64,000 nt of DNA from Cryptomeria japonica (taxonomy: Eukaryota > Streptophyta > Pinopsida > Cupressales > Cupressaceae), in the NCBI RefSeq assembly GCF_030272615.1, contig NC_081407.1:143034897-143098896 (forward strand). Direction: 5' to 3'. Position numbers and translations under genes: made by a program. Under the pieces are notes generated by a model, which worked only from the letters and a program-made list of their open reading frames with translations, was not told the DNA's origin and did not search any database. Positions within the stretch are counted from its first letter, which is position 1; each line of letters starts with the position of its first letter. Below are positions 1 to 12,372 of the stretch, piece by piece.

Positions 1-2247
1 AAAAGAAATTGGTTTCAAAACAGGGGTAGACCATTACAAATTGGCAACTTGGCATCACTTCTCTTCTTACTTCTCCTCAATCCTCTTTCTCTACACTCTC
101 ACTTTTTCACTTGGCACCTGCAACTCTCACTCTCTTATTCATAGTTGTCGACTTCTTGCTCTTTGTTTTTGTAAGTTGAAACAAAAATAGGAGGCAGATT
201 TATAAAGTTGGTGGGGTTTGGGTGGGGCCCATAGGCTGTGAGGGTTTGACCTTGGGCATGGAGTTTGAAAAAAAGTTCTGATTTTTTTTTAAATCACTTA
301 TGGGTTGTTTGGCCATGGGAGATGCTTGGATGTCCCTGAAATGGTCAGGAGGCTCTTGGGAGTCCCTCAAACGTCTCAAGGATGTCCTAGAGGTGTCTCA
401 AAGATGATGGCATTGGATTGCATTGGGGCGGCAGAGGGACGTCCATCCAAGTCCCTGTATTCTAAAGGTGTCCCCATTTAAAAAACAAATAGTTTTGGGG
501 GAGGAAATGTCCTTGTGGAACACTGGCTCCAATACATACATCTTGGTATGATTTTTTAAATAAGACACCAGAATTCATAAAAGAGTATCTTTAGAATTTA
601 TATTAATCAATAAAAGATGTTTCTAATTCAATGTATGTACCAAACCCTATTACCAACAATATAACAGCCCTAGCCTACAAATTGGACTGGTTAATTTTTT
701 CCAATCAAACAAACATGTAATCACTCCATAAACTAGGTACATTAAGCACACATCGAATTATAAAATAAGTAAGTGTGATACATCAATATGTCAAAGTTTA
801 ATAACCTAGATATTAGGACTGTAAAATACTATATCGTATCCTAATTCCTAAAATAACCCTTTTTGTGTGATTTGTGAAGTACAATACACAACTTGGAATT
901 ACGTTGAGTCAAATGCAAAATCGGTACTAACCATGGAAGTTGAGGATAAATCATGAACAACATATCTGAAGCAACACGGGATTGACTCAAGTGCAGATGA
1001 ATGCTAGGAAATAAAGTAGAAAACAATACAAAATTAGGTAAGAAACTAGGTGACAATTAACCATGAACAACTTGAAATAATCTATAATTAATGATCTATG
1101 TGATCCATCAACCTGTGACTATGAAACGTAATCTACAAATAGTAAACTTGTGGACCATTAAGAACAAGAAGAAACTTGTTAGTAGATCTGCCATTTCTAG
1201 TCAATCAATCATCAAAGAACTTGTGATCTGCCATGCACCATGTATGTCGTATACCATATCTATATACAAACATTTTGTATTGAGTAAACTACATTTATTG
1301 ATTCATTGAACTTGTTTTGCTTGGATCCAAACACCATGGAAACATAACCATTAATCCTAATAACCTGTGAACCATGGAGTGCAAACTAAATGGAATCATG
1401 TCCAAAATTTTGGTTAAAACAATCTAGGGAAAATAGTGGGATTCCAATTATCCATTTCAAAACACCATCTTTGAAACTTCCATGTTCAATATACAGAAAA
1501 AACTCTATTTTTTTAATCATTTTACTCATCAATATACTTTTTTGCTAAATAAAAGTTGGATTTATGTTAAAAGAGCTAAATATTTCAAAACCATTTAAGC
1601 ACAGTTTATATCCCTATCGTTTATCACTATTTCTTTTTGATAGATTGCTGCCTTTTTCCAATGGCATTGTTGTAGTATTGATTAATGTGCTACATCATAA
1701 TGTGATCAACTTAAAAGAAGTACTAAATTTTACTTGATATTTCTTTTAAATTGAGGGGTGAATTAGCTATATCCTCTAGACCAAGCATTATTTTATCATA
1801 TTTATTGTCAGCATTCCTTCAATACCTGTTTGTGAATATTTAGGGTGACATGATTAGCATCCTCCCCTTTGTACAAAATTATTGATTACATGAAATGGAT
1901 TTTTTATGTCATTTTGCAATATACCATGGTTGTATATGTTTATACGTAAAGTTATGAATCCAAAATTGTCAAATAGATGTTACATAGATAATAGTCTTTC
2001 CTTGTTGCTATCTATTATAGACAATGGAAAAGTTTCCATTGTCCTTTAATTATCGTATACATTACTTGAACCCAATCTATGTGTCTTTCTGGTCGAAGTC
2101 ATGGAATTTCAGCAATTTAATTCTTAGTATATAGCAATAGCCAATTAGCAAGCTGACTCTAGAGAAGACAAATTTGAAAGAATTCATAAAACAGGAGTTG
2201 TCAATGACATATACTGACGCTTGAGTTTTATGTTTCTTTTGTTATAG
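1..2247. other. No supportable gene; AT-rich intergenic sequence
   Basis: The open frames here are short and have no recognisable domain. Bases 1-150 are CT-rich. Around 318-440 there is a short readable stretch with no wider support. Exons upstream of the acireductone dioxygenase fragment would be expected here on the plus strand, but I could not find its usual histidine-rich metal-binding motif. Confidence 0.5.
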
Positions 2248-2536
2248 GCTCCTTTGATGTAAGGGATAAAGAGGATTGATGGATACGAAGATGGGTTAAG
2301 AAGGGGGATATGATTATCCTCCCAAGAGGAATTTATCATCGATTTACCCTTGACACAAACAACTACATTAATGTAAATGCTCTTTTATCTCAAGGACACT
2401 CACTATAAATCATTTCTCATAAGAACTAGAGGATATTATTATTGTTTCTTTGACTTTTATCGCATATCCTGAGGCTTTTCCAGGGTGAGCCAGTCTGGAC
2501 AACATACAATCATCCTTGTGAGGAGCATCCTGCTAG
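2248..2536 (+). pseudogene. ARD: Acireductone dioxygenase (ARD) two-exon fragment with a premature stop
   Basis: The first exon (2248-2372) follows a TATAG acceptor and reads SFDVRDKED, stop, [14 protein letters not shown], then [14 protein letters not shown], ending at a GT donor. The second (about 2461-2536) reads RLFQGEPVWTTYNHP and ends in CCTGCTAG before GTAAG. Both match the cupin core of acireductone dioxygenase, the methionine-salvage enzyme that oxidises acireductone using Fe or Ni. The His in the YHRF block is one of the metal ligands of the family. The upstream HxH motif and the C-terminal exon were not found. TGA at 2277-2279 replaces the Arg before WIR, two residues of the usual GSGYFD block are missing, and the second acceptor is damaged. 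Because introns are kept, this is a decayed gene fragment and not a processed copy. The family call is strong; the pseudogene status is inferred from the stop and the missing parts. Confidence 0.82.
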
Positions 2537-3716
2537 GTAAGAACCCTAATACTTGTAAGACCAAAATGAGAATTTCAATTTGATTGTTTTCAAGAAAACC
2601 TGAACATTCTAGTTTTACATATAAAAATGACATATTTTTGTGATGGCATGTTCCAATATGTATTTTCTTTTGATAAGTTGGTTGTAGGTTCTAGAGAGGA
2701 CCCACTTCCAAATAGATAAAGTTGCTATAAATAGGCTATTGGCGAAGAATAAATGAAGAAAATCAATGAAAAACCACATCAACAATAACCAACACAGTTA
2801 GAAACATTAATCTAAAGATTCTTTTTAGCCCTCACCTTTCTTGACAACTTATTTATCTTTTGACAGCACCAAACTGCTTGAGAAGGATCTTCTTACTCAA
2901 ATAAAAAATGGGATAAAAAAACAATTGTCCAATCACTCGCATCAACATCAACCATGCCAGAATTTGATGTTGCAAGATCCAAGATGGATATTGCATAACA
3001 TAGAGAAGCCATCATTTGAAGGAAATAGGAACCTAGTGAAGACATTAAGAGGGCATGAAGGCACAACCAAGGGCCATTGAGTAGAAGGCAAAGGAAAAAT
3101 CTTGGAAACAAGAGGAGGAGCACTTGGAGAAGAAGGTAGGGAAAATAACAGTCTGACCAATAGAGAAGCTGAACTCTAAGGGCAAACTACCAGAGATAGA
3201 AAGAAACTCTCCAACCAAAGGAGGGGAGACAAAACCAACAATCTCTGCTTAGGGAGGAGCTCTAGACCCCAAATCTGAAGAAAGAAAGGGAGCTAAAGTA
3301 AGAGAATTGGATAAAAACAAGAATGTAAAGTGCACCCCTGATTTGCTAACCAATTTTTTTTCACTTTTTCCTGATTTAGTTTTCAGACATTATAACAAAC
3401 ACTTGACATGTAAATTACTCAAATAGTATGCTCTGCTAAATTATGCAGCCAACCCTTTTTTCCAAAATACAAACAACAACCATTAAATTAAATAGTTTGC
3501 TTGCAATTCATATCACAGTGTTTCTGATTTGAAACAAGTTTATTGATGTCTGAGTTCTAATGATATTGCATGTATTGAATTCAAGATTGTAAACCCAAAT
3601 ATCATTCATGGATAAAAACTGTTAGGAAATATATTATTAGTATGAATTTTGTTGCAATGGTTATGAGTTGTTTTAAACAACTGACTAATTCTAGAGTTAG
3701 GTAAAACTACACGGAG
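2537..3716. other. No supportable gene
   Basis: A purine-rich stretch at about 2860-3330 gives short frames rich in Lys and Glu but no known domain, and its codons are interrupted. The terminal ARD exon could lie here but was not recognised. Confidence 0.4.
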
Positions 3717-3960
3717 AAATTTGTCAACCTTTCCTTCATTTAAACCAAGTAGTAAACCTTTATGTATATGTATATGCATATGGATATGTATTTTTAAAAG
3801 TACTCCCTTAATTTAAAAATTATTAACAATCAAATGGTTGTACTTAAATCAGTTGAGCATAACTGGTGAGGTTGATGATATGTTTCTTGATTATACCATC
3901 CACAAAATGCTCAAAATTAAATGAAAATATTTAATGAATACACAAAACTATATACATATG

Positions 3961-4014
<54 letters not shown>

Positions 4015-4075
4015 TGCATATCCATATGCATATACATATTTACTTGGTTTAAATGAAGGAAAGGTTGACAAATTT
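3717..4075. repeat. Long inverted repeat (foldback) with a spacer of about 200 bp
   Basis: The left arm (about 3717-3800) starts AAATTTGTCAACC and passes through TTTAAACCAAGTA into TATATG repeats. The right arm (about 3990-4075) is its reverse complement and ends GGTTGACAAATTT. The matched arm is about 60-80 bases with a few mismatches and includes the microsatellite part. This could be a foldback or MITE-like element, or a product of inverted duplication. No transposase and no clear target duplication were seen. Confidence 0.7.
3951..4019. repeat. TATACA-type microsatellite
   Basis: There are about eleven tandem copies of a CATATA hexamer, with two TATGCATA variants. The array lies at the inner end of the right arm of the 3717-4075 inverted repeat. 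A much shorter counterpart is at 3763-3790, so the array expanded in one arm only. Confidence 0.9.
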
Positions 4076-4439
4076 ACGGTGATCTCTTCGTGACCACACC
4101 ACAATTAAGACAATGATCTCAAACACACTTTTTACCGTTCTCTTGGTGATTGTGCCCAATTGTGTATGTCTTGCTTATGTATGAAAATGGCATTTTGTAG
4201 CTTTCCACCGATGATGTATTTGTGATGTCTTTCATTTAGATATGGCATGAGCTTAGTCCTAGAGTGAGACTAGGGAGTTGGACCATCTCAACCATGGTGT
4301 GTGTGATCATATTAGCTTGAAACCATGCGCCTCATATTAGCCTCAAACCTATCCCCCCTACTGGTAGGTGGAGGGATAGAATATCATTCCCTGTACATAT
4401 CAATGACTGGATAATAATAAAAAAAATTGATAAAAATAT

Positions 4440-4935
4440 TATTATCATTGGAATTACGATGAATACCAAGCTTTCCACTGACGATGAAATCAGCGGACAT
4501 ACAACGTTCTCATCGGTGAAAATGTTCTGGAGTCGTCGCACTTCTGACTCAAACTACACAAACATCTGACGAGGATGTTGTACATGCGATGGCACTTCAT
4601 AGTTAGATGGTCATCAATGCCTTCAAATGGACTTACGACACAAGCATCAGACAAATAGCATCATCGTCGGTGCAAAGTTCCAAATTGCCATCGGCTTTGC
4701 GATGAAATCTACTAAAGCATTCGACGGGGATGTTGCATGTCCGATGACTTTTTTGACCGAAAGAGCGATCATGCCCACTGTCAGTAGAGTCCATGTGATT
4801 GTCGTATTTCCGATGGTCAGGGCATCATCGACAAATTTGACGATAAGTTTTTGACGGCTACTTTTGTCGGCACTCTAATGAAAATTAGTCACAATTCTGA
4901 CAATCGGTCGTCAGAAATTAGCTCCGAATGTACTA
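4440..4935. repeat. Cluster of CGATG/CGTCGG-type motifs, possible DNA-transposon subterminal region
   Basis: Sequence on both sides is nearly free of CG. Here hexamers such as GACGAT, CATCGG, CGTCGG, CCGATG and GTCGTC recur every 20-40 bases in both orientations, for example at 4472, 4513, 4664, 4694, 4719, 4739, 4812 and 4905. Short, dense, both-strand motif clusters of this kind are known near the ends of CACTA and other class II transposons, where transposase binds. No transposase frame and no confident terminal inverted repeats were found, so the class is a guess. Confidence 0.4.
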
Positions 4936-5044
4936 GTGTCATCTTCATCTTTGTGAGCAACTTGCTTATTATTCCATAGTTCTCTACCTTTCTAAGAGAA
5001 GGTGTTTCAGTTCCAACACTTTGAAATAGAGAATTTAGGTTAAC

Positions 5045-6425
5045 CTAAGCCAATCCGAACTTATTCTTTTTTCCAACAATAACGTCAGGTCCTTCAAAGT
5101 CATTTGGACAAGCTTTATTACTTTTCAATACTGAAAATTGAAGGGCCTCATCTTGGGATTCATTCATGTCGTCAATCTCACCCTCTTCAAGAATTTCTTC
5201 TATGGTTACATTCTCTTCCTCCTGAGTCTGTAAAACTTCAAATACATTGACTGTTTTGATCTCAAATCCACTATTTTCATTCTTTTTATCTTCCTTCTGA
5301 AGGGTAATCTTGAGAGGAATAGCTTTCCTATCATCTTCTGTTATATCTTTTAGGTTACTAGGAAGTCCACTTCCTCCTTCCACTATATTGTCCTCCTTTT
5401 TGTTAGACTTCTCTTTCTATATTTGTTTAACATGATTGTTAGTATTATGGGACTTTTTGGGGTTACTTGGGCAATCCTTAGCCCAATGTCCAGCTTTCTT
5501 ACAAGAGAAGAACACAAAGGGGAGGGACTCAAACTCTATGGTTTGTTCCCATAACCCAAGTTTGGAGTTTATTTCAATAGAACTGGGAAGGTCCATATTC
5601 TGAGAAATATTGACACAAATCCTCACATACACCAGTCTCTTTCATGCTGGTGTCATAGGATATATAGCTACAAGCTCCCCAAAGGAGTTAGCAATACCTG
5701 AGAAAACATCCTCCAACCAAAATTCAAGTAGCAAACTAGGCAGCCTTACCCAGACCGAAGCAGATTCAAAAAAGGAGTCATTGAGTTCCATATTTGGAGA
5801 CCATTTCCTTAGGGATAATGAAGATTTACCAAACATCCATGGTCCACCACTCAAGGTCATTTCTAGATCTTCCCCATAAGAGAAAGAGAAAGTAAAAAAA
5901 CCCCTTGACAGGGCAGAAACATCAACCTGATCTTTCAACCTCCATTTTCTCTAAACAAAAGTTCTAACATCCTCAATATTGGGTCGTGGTCTGACAAATT
6001 TTCCCACTAGAGAAAAAGCCATTAGAGATATACTATAATCAATAACCATATCTGCTACTGCAATAGAAAATTTGCCTATTTTTTTAAACAAAAATGTCTT
6101 CCACGGTAGGGAAGGATGATTTACCAGTGGGTTCGTTTGCAAAAAGACGGTTCCAGGGTTTGAGAGCCTTCACCTCTGTCGTCTTTTCCAAGTCAGTGTT
6201 AATGATCTCGGGACCCAATTTTGAAGAATCTTCATTAGTTTTATGTTCAGGAGGAGGGTCCCAATGTCATGGGTCCCCATCTTGTCTCCCATCCTCATCA
6301 TTCATCGTAGATCCCATAGGTTGTCCTTGAGTAGCAGAGGCAGCAGAACCAGAGGAACCAAACGCATTGTTCCCTCCATTTGCAGAATTTAAATTTCCCT
6401 CTAGCCGTGTTGTTCCCTCCATTCG
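5045..6425 (-). pseudogene. Decayed LINE-type ORF1: DUF4283 domain and CCHC zinc knuckle
   Basis: Read from 6425 downward, an NGGNN/Ser-Gly-rich leader is followed by a DUF4283-type domain (blocks GKFVRPRPNIEDV, LSGGPWMFGKSSLSLRKW and SASVWVRLPSLLLEFW) and then a zinc knuckle near 5480-5520. The tail is acidic, with an EEILEEGEIDD run. Such proteins are the nucleic-acid-binding ORF1 of many plant LINEs. The knuckle reads FFSCKKAGHWAKDC, with Phe at the first Cys position. The frame is broken by a shift near 6085 and by in-frame stops at 5951-5953 (TAG), 5642-5644 (TGA) and 5417-5419 (TAG); the prefix also has one TGA near 6270. No endonuclease or reverse transcriptase follows below 5045, so the copy is truncated as well as mutated. 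Confidence 0.72.
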
Positions 6426-6445
6426 CAAAGTTTTAGAATATGAGA

Positions 6446-7361
6446 TGTTGGGATAATAGATTTTTGTTGTGTTACCGACGTAATCGATTTGTATTTAAGG
6501 TCGATGAAGTTATTTTGTTTAGAGTTGGCAAGAGTTGACAAAAATTAGTTGAGTGTGTGGTTGCCGAACCGGAGAATGAGTCTGCAGTTTGAGTAAAGGA
6601 AGATAGAAGCTCAAATGGATCTGATCAAGCAAATGTAGTGTTATCCAGACAAATCAAGAAACTTCTGTTGTTTTCTAACAATTACATTAGAATTGAAATC
6701 CCTTAACTGGGTAATCTCTAACAAAATTGGTTACTTATTAAATCCTCTAGCAAGGTGGTCCATTAGATTGGATTTTCAAATCCTGTACTGAGGTTACTCC
6801 TTACAGGGTATTTGCTTCTAACAAGGCATTTGTAGCCAATCCCTTAATTGGGTGATTCCTAATAGTATCAGTTCTTAACAGGACTTTTGTAAAATCTTTA
6901 ACAAGCTTGGCTCCTAATAGGGTGAACTTCAGAAAAGTTCAGATATTATCTTGTGAGTCCCATCTCACCATGGTTTTTACCTATTTGGGTTTTCCACGTA
7001 TAAATAATTGTGTCATGTGGTGAATGTGTTTTGTGGTTATGATATTATGGTTGATTTGATTAACTACTTAATTATTTCTGATAAGGCATGATAACTGGAA
7101 GCATTGAGAAGTGAACCATTGGCATACGATGAAGCATTTTGATGTTTACAAGTTGAATGTTGTTTGTTGTTAAGTTGTTGTAATAGTCAATCGGTAATTC
7201 TTATTAGTATTGATCTTGACAGTAGTATTTCATTGATAAGTTTACTTTGTATGTTTGAATTTGAGTTTGGGAAGTTTGTATCATTTTTTCTATTTACTGA
7301 CTCACCCCCCCCGCCCACTCTCAGTAATCTACTGGATACTTATTCTTTCATCATACCAACA
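6446..7361 (+). mobile_element. Copia-type solo LTR
   Basis: The segment starts TGTTGGGATAATAG and ends ATACCAACA, the TG...CA form of the copia LTRs in this window. Internally it has the landmarks of those LTRs in the same order: CTAACAAG/CTTAACAGG blocks (6690-6930), ACCATGGTTTTTACC (6968), GGGTTTTCCACGT (6986), TGTGTCATGTG (7010) and a terminal CACCCCCCCCGCCC tract near 7303. No gag-pol lies beside it. The flanking five bases (TGAGA and ATAAA) do not match, so either the ends are off or the flanks were rearranged. Confidence 0.65.
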
Positions 7362-7384
7362 ATAAAAAGGGCATCATTTTAACA

Positions 7385-9863
7385 CTTAAGAGGCTTAGGT
7401 TGTATACGCCAATAGTAATCAAGGGTAAAATTTCTACACTTCATATGGTTGGTAAAGTATATGATTAATTATTATTATAGTGCCATAATGATGGAATTTC
7501 AAGCATTTATGAATGGTATAAGGGGTAGCTTTCATGGAAGAGAGCCAAGGATGTCCCAACTTCACATGAAATTAATATGATGTAGGAATGATAGCAAATG
7601 TCACATCTAAGAACTTAGTACCAACCTCAATGGGGATAGTAAGAGGACCAATAGAAGAGCAAGAGAAACTAGAATACACCTTGACCATAACATCATATTT
7701 GTTATATGATACTTGATGCAATTATAAAATGTAAAGATATTCTTTAGCAATCACATTCACCATACACACTGGATGCATGAGCACCCCTCATGAGAAATGT
7801 CTTTTATCCTTGCAGTGATGTATAATTGGCCATTAGGTGCAACAATAATTTCACTAGGATCAAAGGTAATGCATAAGTCCTTAGGAGGTGTAGGTTTATC
7901 AACAAGATTCACATCATTATTAGACTCAATACCAAGGTCATCGGGAGAAAAATCAAGGGGCTTAAACTCAACAACATTAGTAGAGTGGGAAGGCAAAGGA
8001 TTGGTGAAGATTTGGAGATTTTGATTAGGAGGAGATATGGATTTTTTTCCTTTGTCATTCACACCAACTACGGATATGGCATTATTATTGATGAAGTCTT
8101 GAATCTTACTCTTCAAAGCATAACACTTCTTAATATCATGACTGAGTTGATGGTGATATTGGTAAAAGGCTTTGGAATCATGATAGGATGGAAAAGGTTA
8201 ATAAGTATCAATTAGCTCGATGGGAGGAAGTTTCAACATATTAAAAATTTTCAACCTCGACATTATACTATGTAAAGACTTTGAAAGAGTAAATTCTTTT
8301 CTAAAGTGTTTGGATAAAGGGGCCACACCTAACGTCATGGCTTCCACTTGAGTATTGACATTTTTATTTATCTTGATGTATCCTTTCTTAGGTTTAAATT
8401 TTGCAAAATATTGTTGAGTAATCCCATTCTTATCGACCGGAGCAATTGAAGGAGATGATTCAAATTGACACACTTGAAGCTGATAGTTATCAAGCATTGT
8501 ACACATTTGCATAAAGGAAGTAAACCCGGAAAATAGAAGCTTATTTCTAATATCTTTTTGTAAAATACCAATAAACATTCTCTGAACATCATGATCAGGC
8601 ATAGGATAAGAAATTTGAGAATGCAAATGTTTATATCTACCAATAAAATTAGTTACTTTCTCTTTAAATTCTTGCTTACAATGAATCAAATTAGTCAAAG
8701 TAATTTTAGGACCAATATTATTGTGAAATTGTTGAATGAAAGCATTAGCCAATTTTTGAAATGATGTAATAGAATAAGGAGACAAAGAACAATACCATTG
8801 CAAAGATTTAAATTTCTAAGGGTTCTAGTAAATAATTTAGCCATAAGTCTTTGGTAAAGAGAAAAATCAATACACAAATTTTGAAATGTTTTCACATGAG
8901 TCAAGGGGTCACCTTTTCCATTGTACAACTACAATTGAGAGACTTCCATATGTTTAGGAGAGACAACACATACAATATCATTGGATAATGGGCTTGTTGC
9001 ATCAAATATGAGCACATTAAACTTGGATTGAGTCATGAAAGCCAATTGTTGTTGTAAAGATGTATCGTTTTGAGCAAGGTTATAAATGGTTTCTTCAATG
9101 GATGGATTGAAATTGGACATGTTGGATTCTGATGGAGGAGTAACATTGTTGTATGTAGGTGGAGGTTGAGAATAAGGAGGTGGAACATTGTGATATGTGG
9201 GTATAGGAGATGATTGGAATACAAATGGAAGACTCGTGGAAGGAGGTATGTAATAATATTGATTAACGGGATTGCCTCCATGACTAACATGTATAGGATT
9301 AACATTTTGTGTGGAATTAGTCATGATGGAAGATGTAAATTTAGGCATAGTAGTCAAGGATGTAGGCATAGGAATGGAATGGTTGACTTGACTAGTGGGT
9401 TGAGAGTAACCAAGGACTTCGGCACAACTATTGATTGGCATTATATTGGTGTCAACAATATGAGCAAGGCCATGCAACAAATCAACCCCAATTTATCACT
9501 TTGTACCATTCTTTTTAATCCTTCAATCAATGGGATTGCCTCACTTCCCAAATATTGTTGACTCGTCCATTGTTGAAGATTTTCAAATTCATTATCAATC
9601 TTCTCCAATTGGTCATCTATAACCATAGCTAGTGATTCATCCACATCATGAGAATTATGAGCAGAATTGGGATAAATGATGTCATTTGTTGGGTTGGAGG
9701 AAGCACCAACATTCTCATGAGATAAGTTATCCAAATTAGGCTCCATATCCTTAGTGTTTAAACCTTGTAAGGACCTAATTCTACAACATCTTCTCATGGA
9801 AATATTGTAGGTAGGACTAATGGTAACAAAACTCATGCACAAAGGAGGAAAACTTGAATGCAC
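7385..9863 (-). pseudogene. Element F gag-protease pseudogene
   Basis: This is a diverged copy of the element D gag-protease gene at 22147-25383. The N-terminal part (9863-9441) matches D's acidic leader. A Pro/Ser/Asn-rich linker follows, then the retrotransposon gag core with YNGKGDPLTHVKTFQ (about 8928), WYCSLSPYSITSFQ (about 8795) and FIGRYKHLHSQISYPMPDHD (about 8600). The start of the protease region is at 7757-7830 (PNGQLYITARIKD). Homology continues without a clean frame to about 7385. Frameshifts lie near 9460 and 8805, and there are several stops. Its product would have been a capsid-like protein with a retropepsin. Confidence 0.78.
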
Positions 9864-10067
9864 AAATTGAAGATTATGATTAACAATGCATTTTTTGTAA
9901 AAAAATGTTTGATTAACAAATTAATTAAGCAATGTAAATATTGGATTTGAATAATAAATTCCTCTAAATCATAGCATAACATGTCATAAAGGTCAGGTCT
10001 GAAAATACTCTTGAAAATTTATGCAACCTACAAGTTAATTTTAGAATTATAATTTTTTTGTGAATTC

Positions 10068-10998
10068 TGTTGGAATCCAATAACACTGAGAGGGGGGGTG
10101 AATCAGTGCTATACCAGAATGATCAATTTAAACCTTATTAAAACATGCATACATCAACCGGTATACTGGTACATACAAAATTGAAAGAAGTAAAGCAACC
10201 AATAAGCCAATCACATAAATGAGAATCATAACACACATAATTATACATGGAAAACCTCAAAGATGAAAAACCACGGTGGGATTTGTGACCCACAATATCA
10301 ATCCACTGGCCATATGAAGAGATATTACAAAATATAAGGGGTCTGCACTTGCAGGGAGGCTTACAACCTAGAGTACAATGCTCAATCACAAAAGGAGCCT
10401 CTTTGACTACATATAGATCCAGACTACAATATGGAGAAGTGTTGAACTGCTAAGATAGCATCTTCTATGCTAGATTACAGTTCTAGTTTAAGCTCTGTTT
10501 GTTTCAGTCTGAAACCCTAAACCCTTTACCAGAATAACCCTTACATAAATATCCTCACATACATAATATCTCTGATGTATTTCACATTATATCACATTCG
10601 TATATTCATCACCATATATGTTACTCTTATATTATAAAATGATCTAATCCAACTAACCTATATACCATATACAACTTATCATGCCTTATATCAGCTTACA
10701 AGGATAATTACAGTATCAAAATATATGGCAGCTTACATAACATAAATGCATGAATATCAAAATAAATTGTTGATGTCAGATCTAAGAGATGTTGGCCTCC
10801 AATATGGATAACCATATTCTAAACCATGTTGGCCTGCATTGCCAGTAACCAAAGAAATCCTTATGTCCTATCTATGTCAGTATTTGTGAAGTGTCTGTTG
10901 GTACACAACTAAACTAAAACATCAAGCCTTAATAAGATACCATGTTTCCATCAATGAAAACATAGTGAAACCAACCAATTGAGTGTCAATTGCCAACA
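10068..10998 (-). repeat. Element B 3' LTR
   Basis: It begins TGTTGGAATCCAATAACACT, followed by a GAGAGGGGGGG run, and ends TTGCCAACA in plus coordinates, so on the element strand it is TG...CA. It aligns throughout with 41693-42621. Inside are CCACGGTGG (10272) and the CCCTAAACCC stretch (10513) that both copies share. Confidence 0.88.
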
Positions 10999-11013
10999 AT
11001 CTGCCCCTTTGGC
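10999..11013 (-). promoter_or_regulatory. Element B polypurine tract
   Basis: On the element strand, CCAAAGGGGCAGAT lies directly before the 3' LTR. Elements A and C have CCAAAGGGGGAGAT at the same place. This is the expected primer site for plus-strand DNA synthesis. Confidence 0.75.
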
Positions 11014-11290
11014 ATTGATGGCAACACTCATGTGAAAAATGGTCAAGGTTTCATTTGTTGGTTTCATCCTGCCTACTTCCCCTGAGCTGAATATTCAGTA
11101 ATGCAAAATACTCCACATCTCCATATCTCCATATCTCCCCCTAATGTATACAACTCCTTCTATTCTTTTTCACATCTATATCACTCCCCCTTTGACATCA
11201 ATGCCATCAAAAATTCTAAAAAGAATGTCAAAGATCCAAAAAATTGTGTAATGAATATCCCAAAAATATCTTATCGAAGCTTAACAAATT
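11014..11290 (-). other. Element B 3' untranslated stretch
   Basis: No coding sequence was recognised between the end of ORF2 and the polypurine tract. On the element strand the stretch is purine-rich and lacks any domain. Confidence 0.5.
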
Positions 11291-12372
11291 TCAAAATTTC
11301 CGGATAGGCCTTCTCCAATAGCTCAAGATAAGTATCCCAACCATTTTTGAAAGTGTCGAAAATGGATGCAAGTCCACTAAATATATGTGCAATGACTCTT
11401 TCTCATTTACCTCTGTCAGTGTGGGCTTTCCCACCATATCCATATATTCTTTCTTAGGTACACTGAGTGAATCCAACCAGGGACTCACCAAGCCTCTTAG
11501 ACTTCTAGATCTTATAATTTTGTCTCTTTCCTTCTCAAGAAAAGAAATTTGGACTTCCAAAATCAAAATTTGACCATCAATGGATGTATTCAATGAAGTC
11601 AATCCATCAAAAGAATTAGCTATATTTGCAATTTTCTTCTGAAATTCTTTTATCTTCTTATCCAAATTAATTGTAAGTATATCAGTGTTACAACATACCC
11701 TATAAATATTTTTACACTGCTTCAAAGAATTTTCTATCAATTTCAGCTTTTCATCAATCTTCTTCTTCACAAATTCAATCACCTGATCAAATACATCTCT
11801 CTTAGCCTGAGTGAACCTCTCCAATGCTTGTCGGTTTGAAATCTATTGTAACGATTGAAAATCCTTTGAAATACGCTAAGTAATTGTCTTAAGCTTGCTA
11901 GATGGGCTTACTTCATTGTCAATCTTGCACTCTGGGACTAGTCTATGTAAAACAGTGATTGATTGATCAATAATCCCTTTATCTGTAGATCCCTCCTTCA
12001 TTAGTTTTTGTGGTGTCATCATCATGAGTTCAGTAAGACTCATCTCAGTTATGTTTTTCTTTACAATTTGCGAGGTGTTAATTGACAACAATGATGGACC
12101 TACTACTAGCTCTATGTTAGTTTCCCCTTTCTCCTCCTCTGATGATTTATCCTTTATGGCTTCCTCACTTGCACCGGTAGCTTTGCCACTTGGTGCAGTC
12201 TTTGTAATTGTTGGTTCCTCTGAAGGAACTATAACCTCAACCTATACATTTGTATCCAAAGGACTGTTATCCTCAAAATTAGTATTATGTACATCATTAA
12301 CTTTTCCACTCTTTGTATTAGCTAGTATCTCAACATCTGTTTGTACATTTGTATTTACCGAGGGCTTGATTT
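11291..12372 (-). pseudogene. Element B ORF2, C-terminal part
   Basis: This continues the ORF2 frame that element C interrupts at 12372/35885. It reads a Ser/Glu/Lys-rich acidic linker (12372-12092), then a Lys/Glu/Ile-rich, probably coiled-coil region (11824-11400). In-frame stops at 12242-12244, 11876-11878 and 11843-11845 are all TAG where Gln fits the surrounding text. The last codons shift frame near 11340. No enzyme motif was seen. The low-complexity linker followed by heptad-like helices suggests a structural protein, but the function is unknown. Confidence 0.6.
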
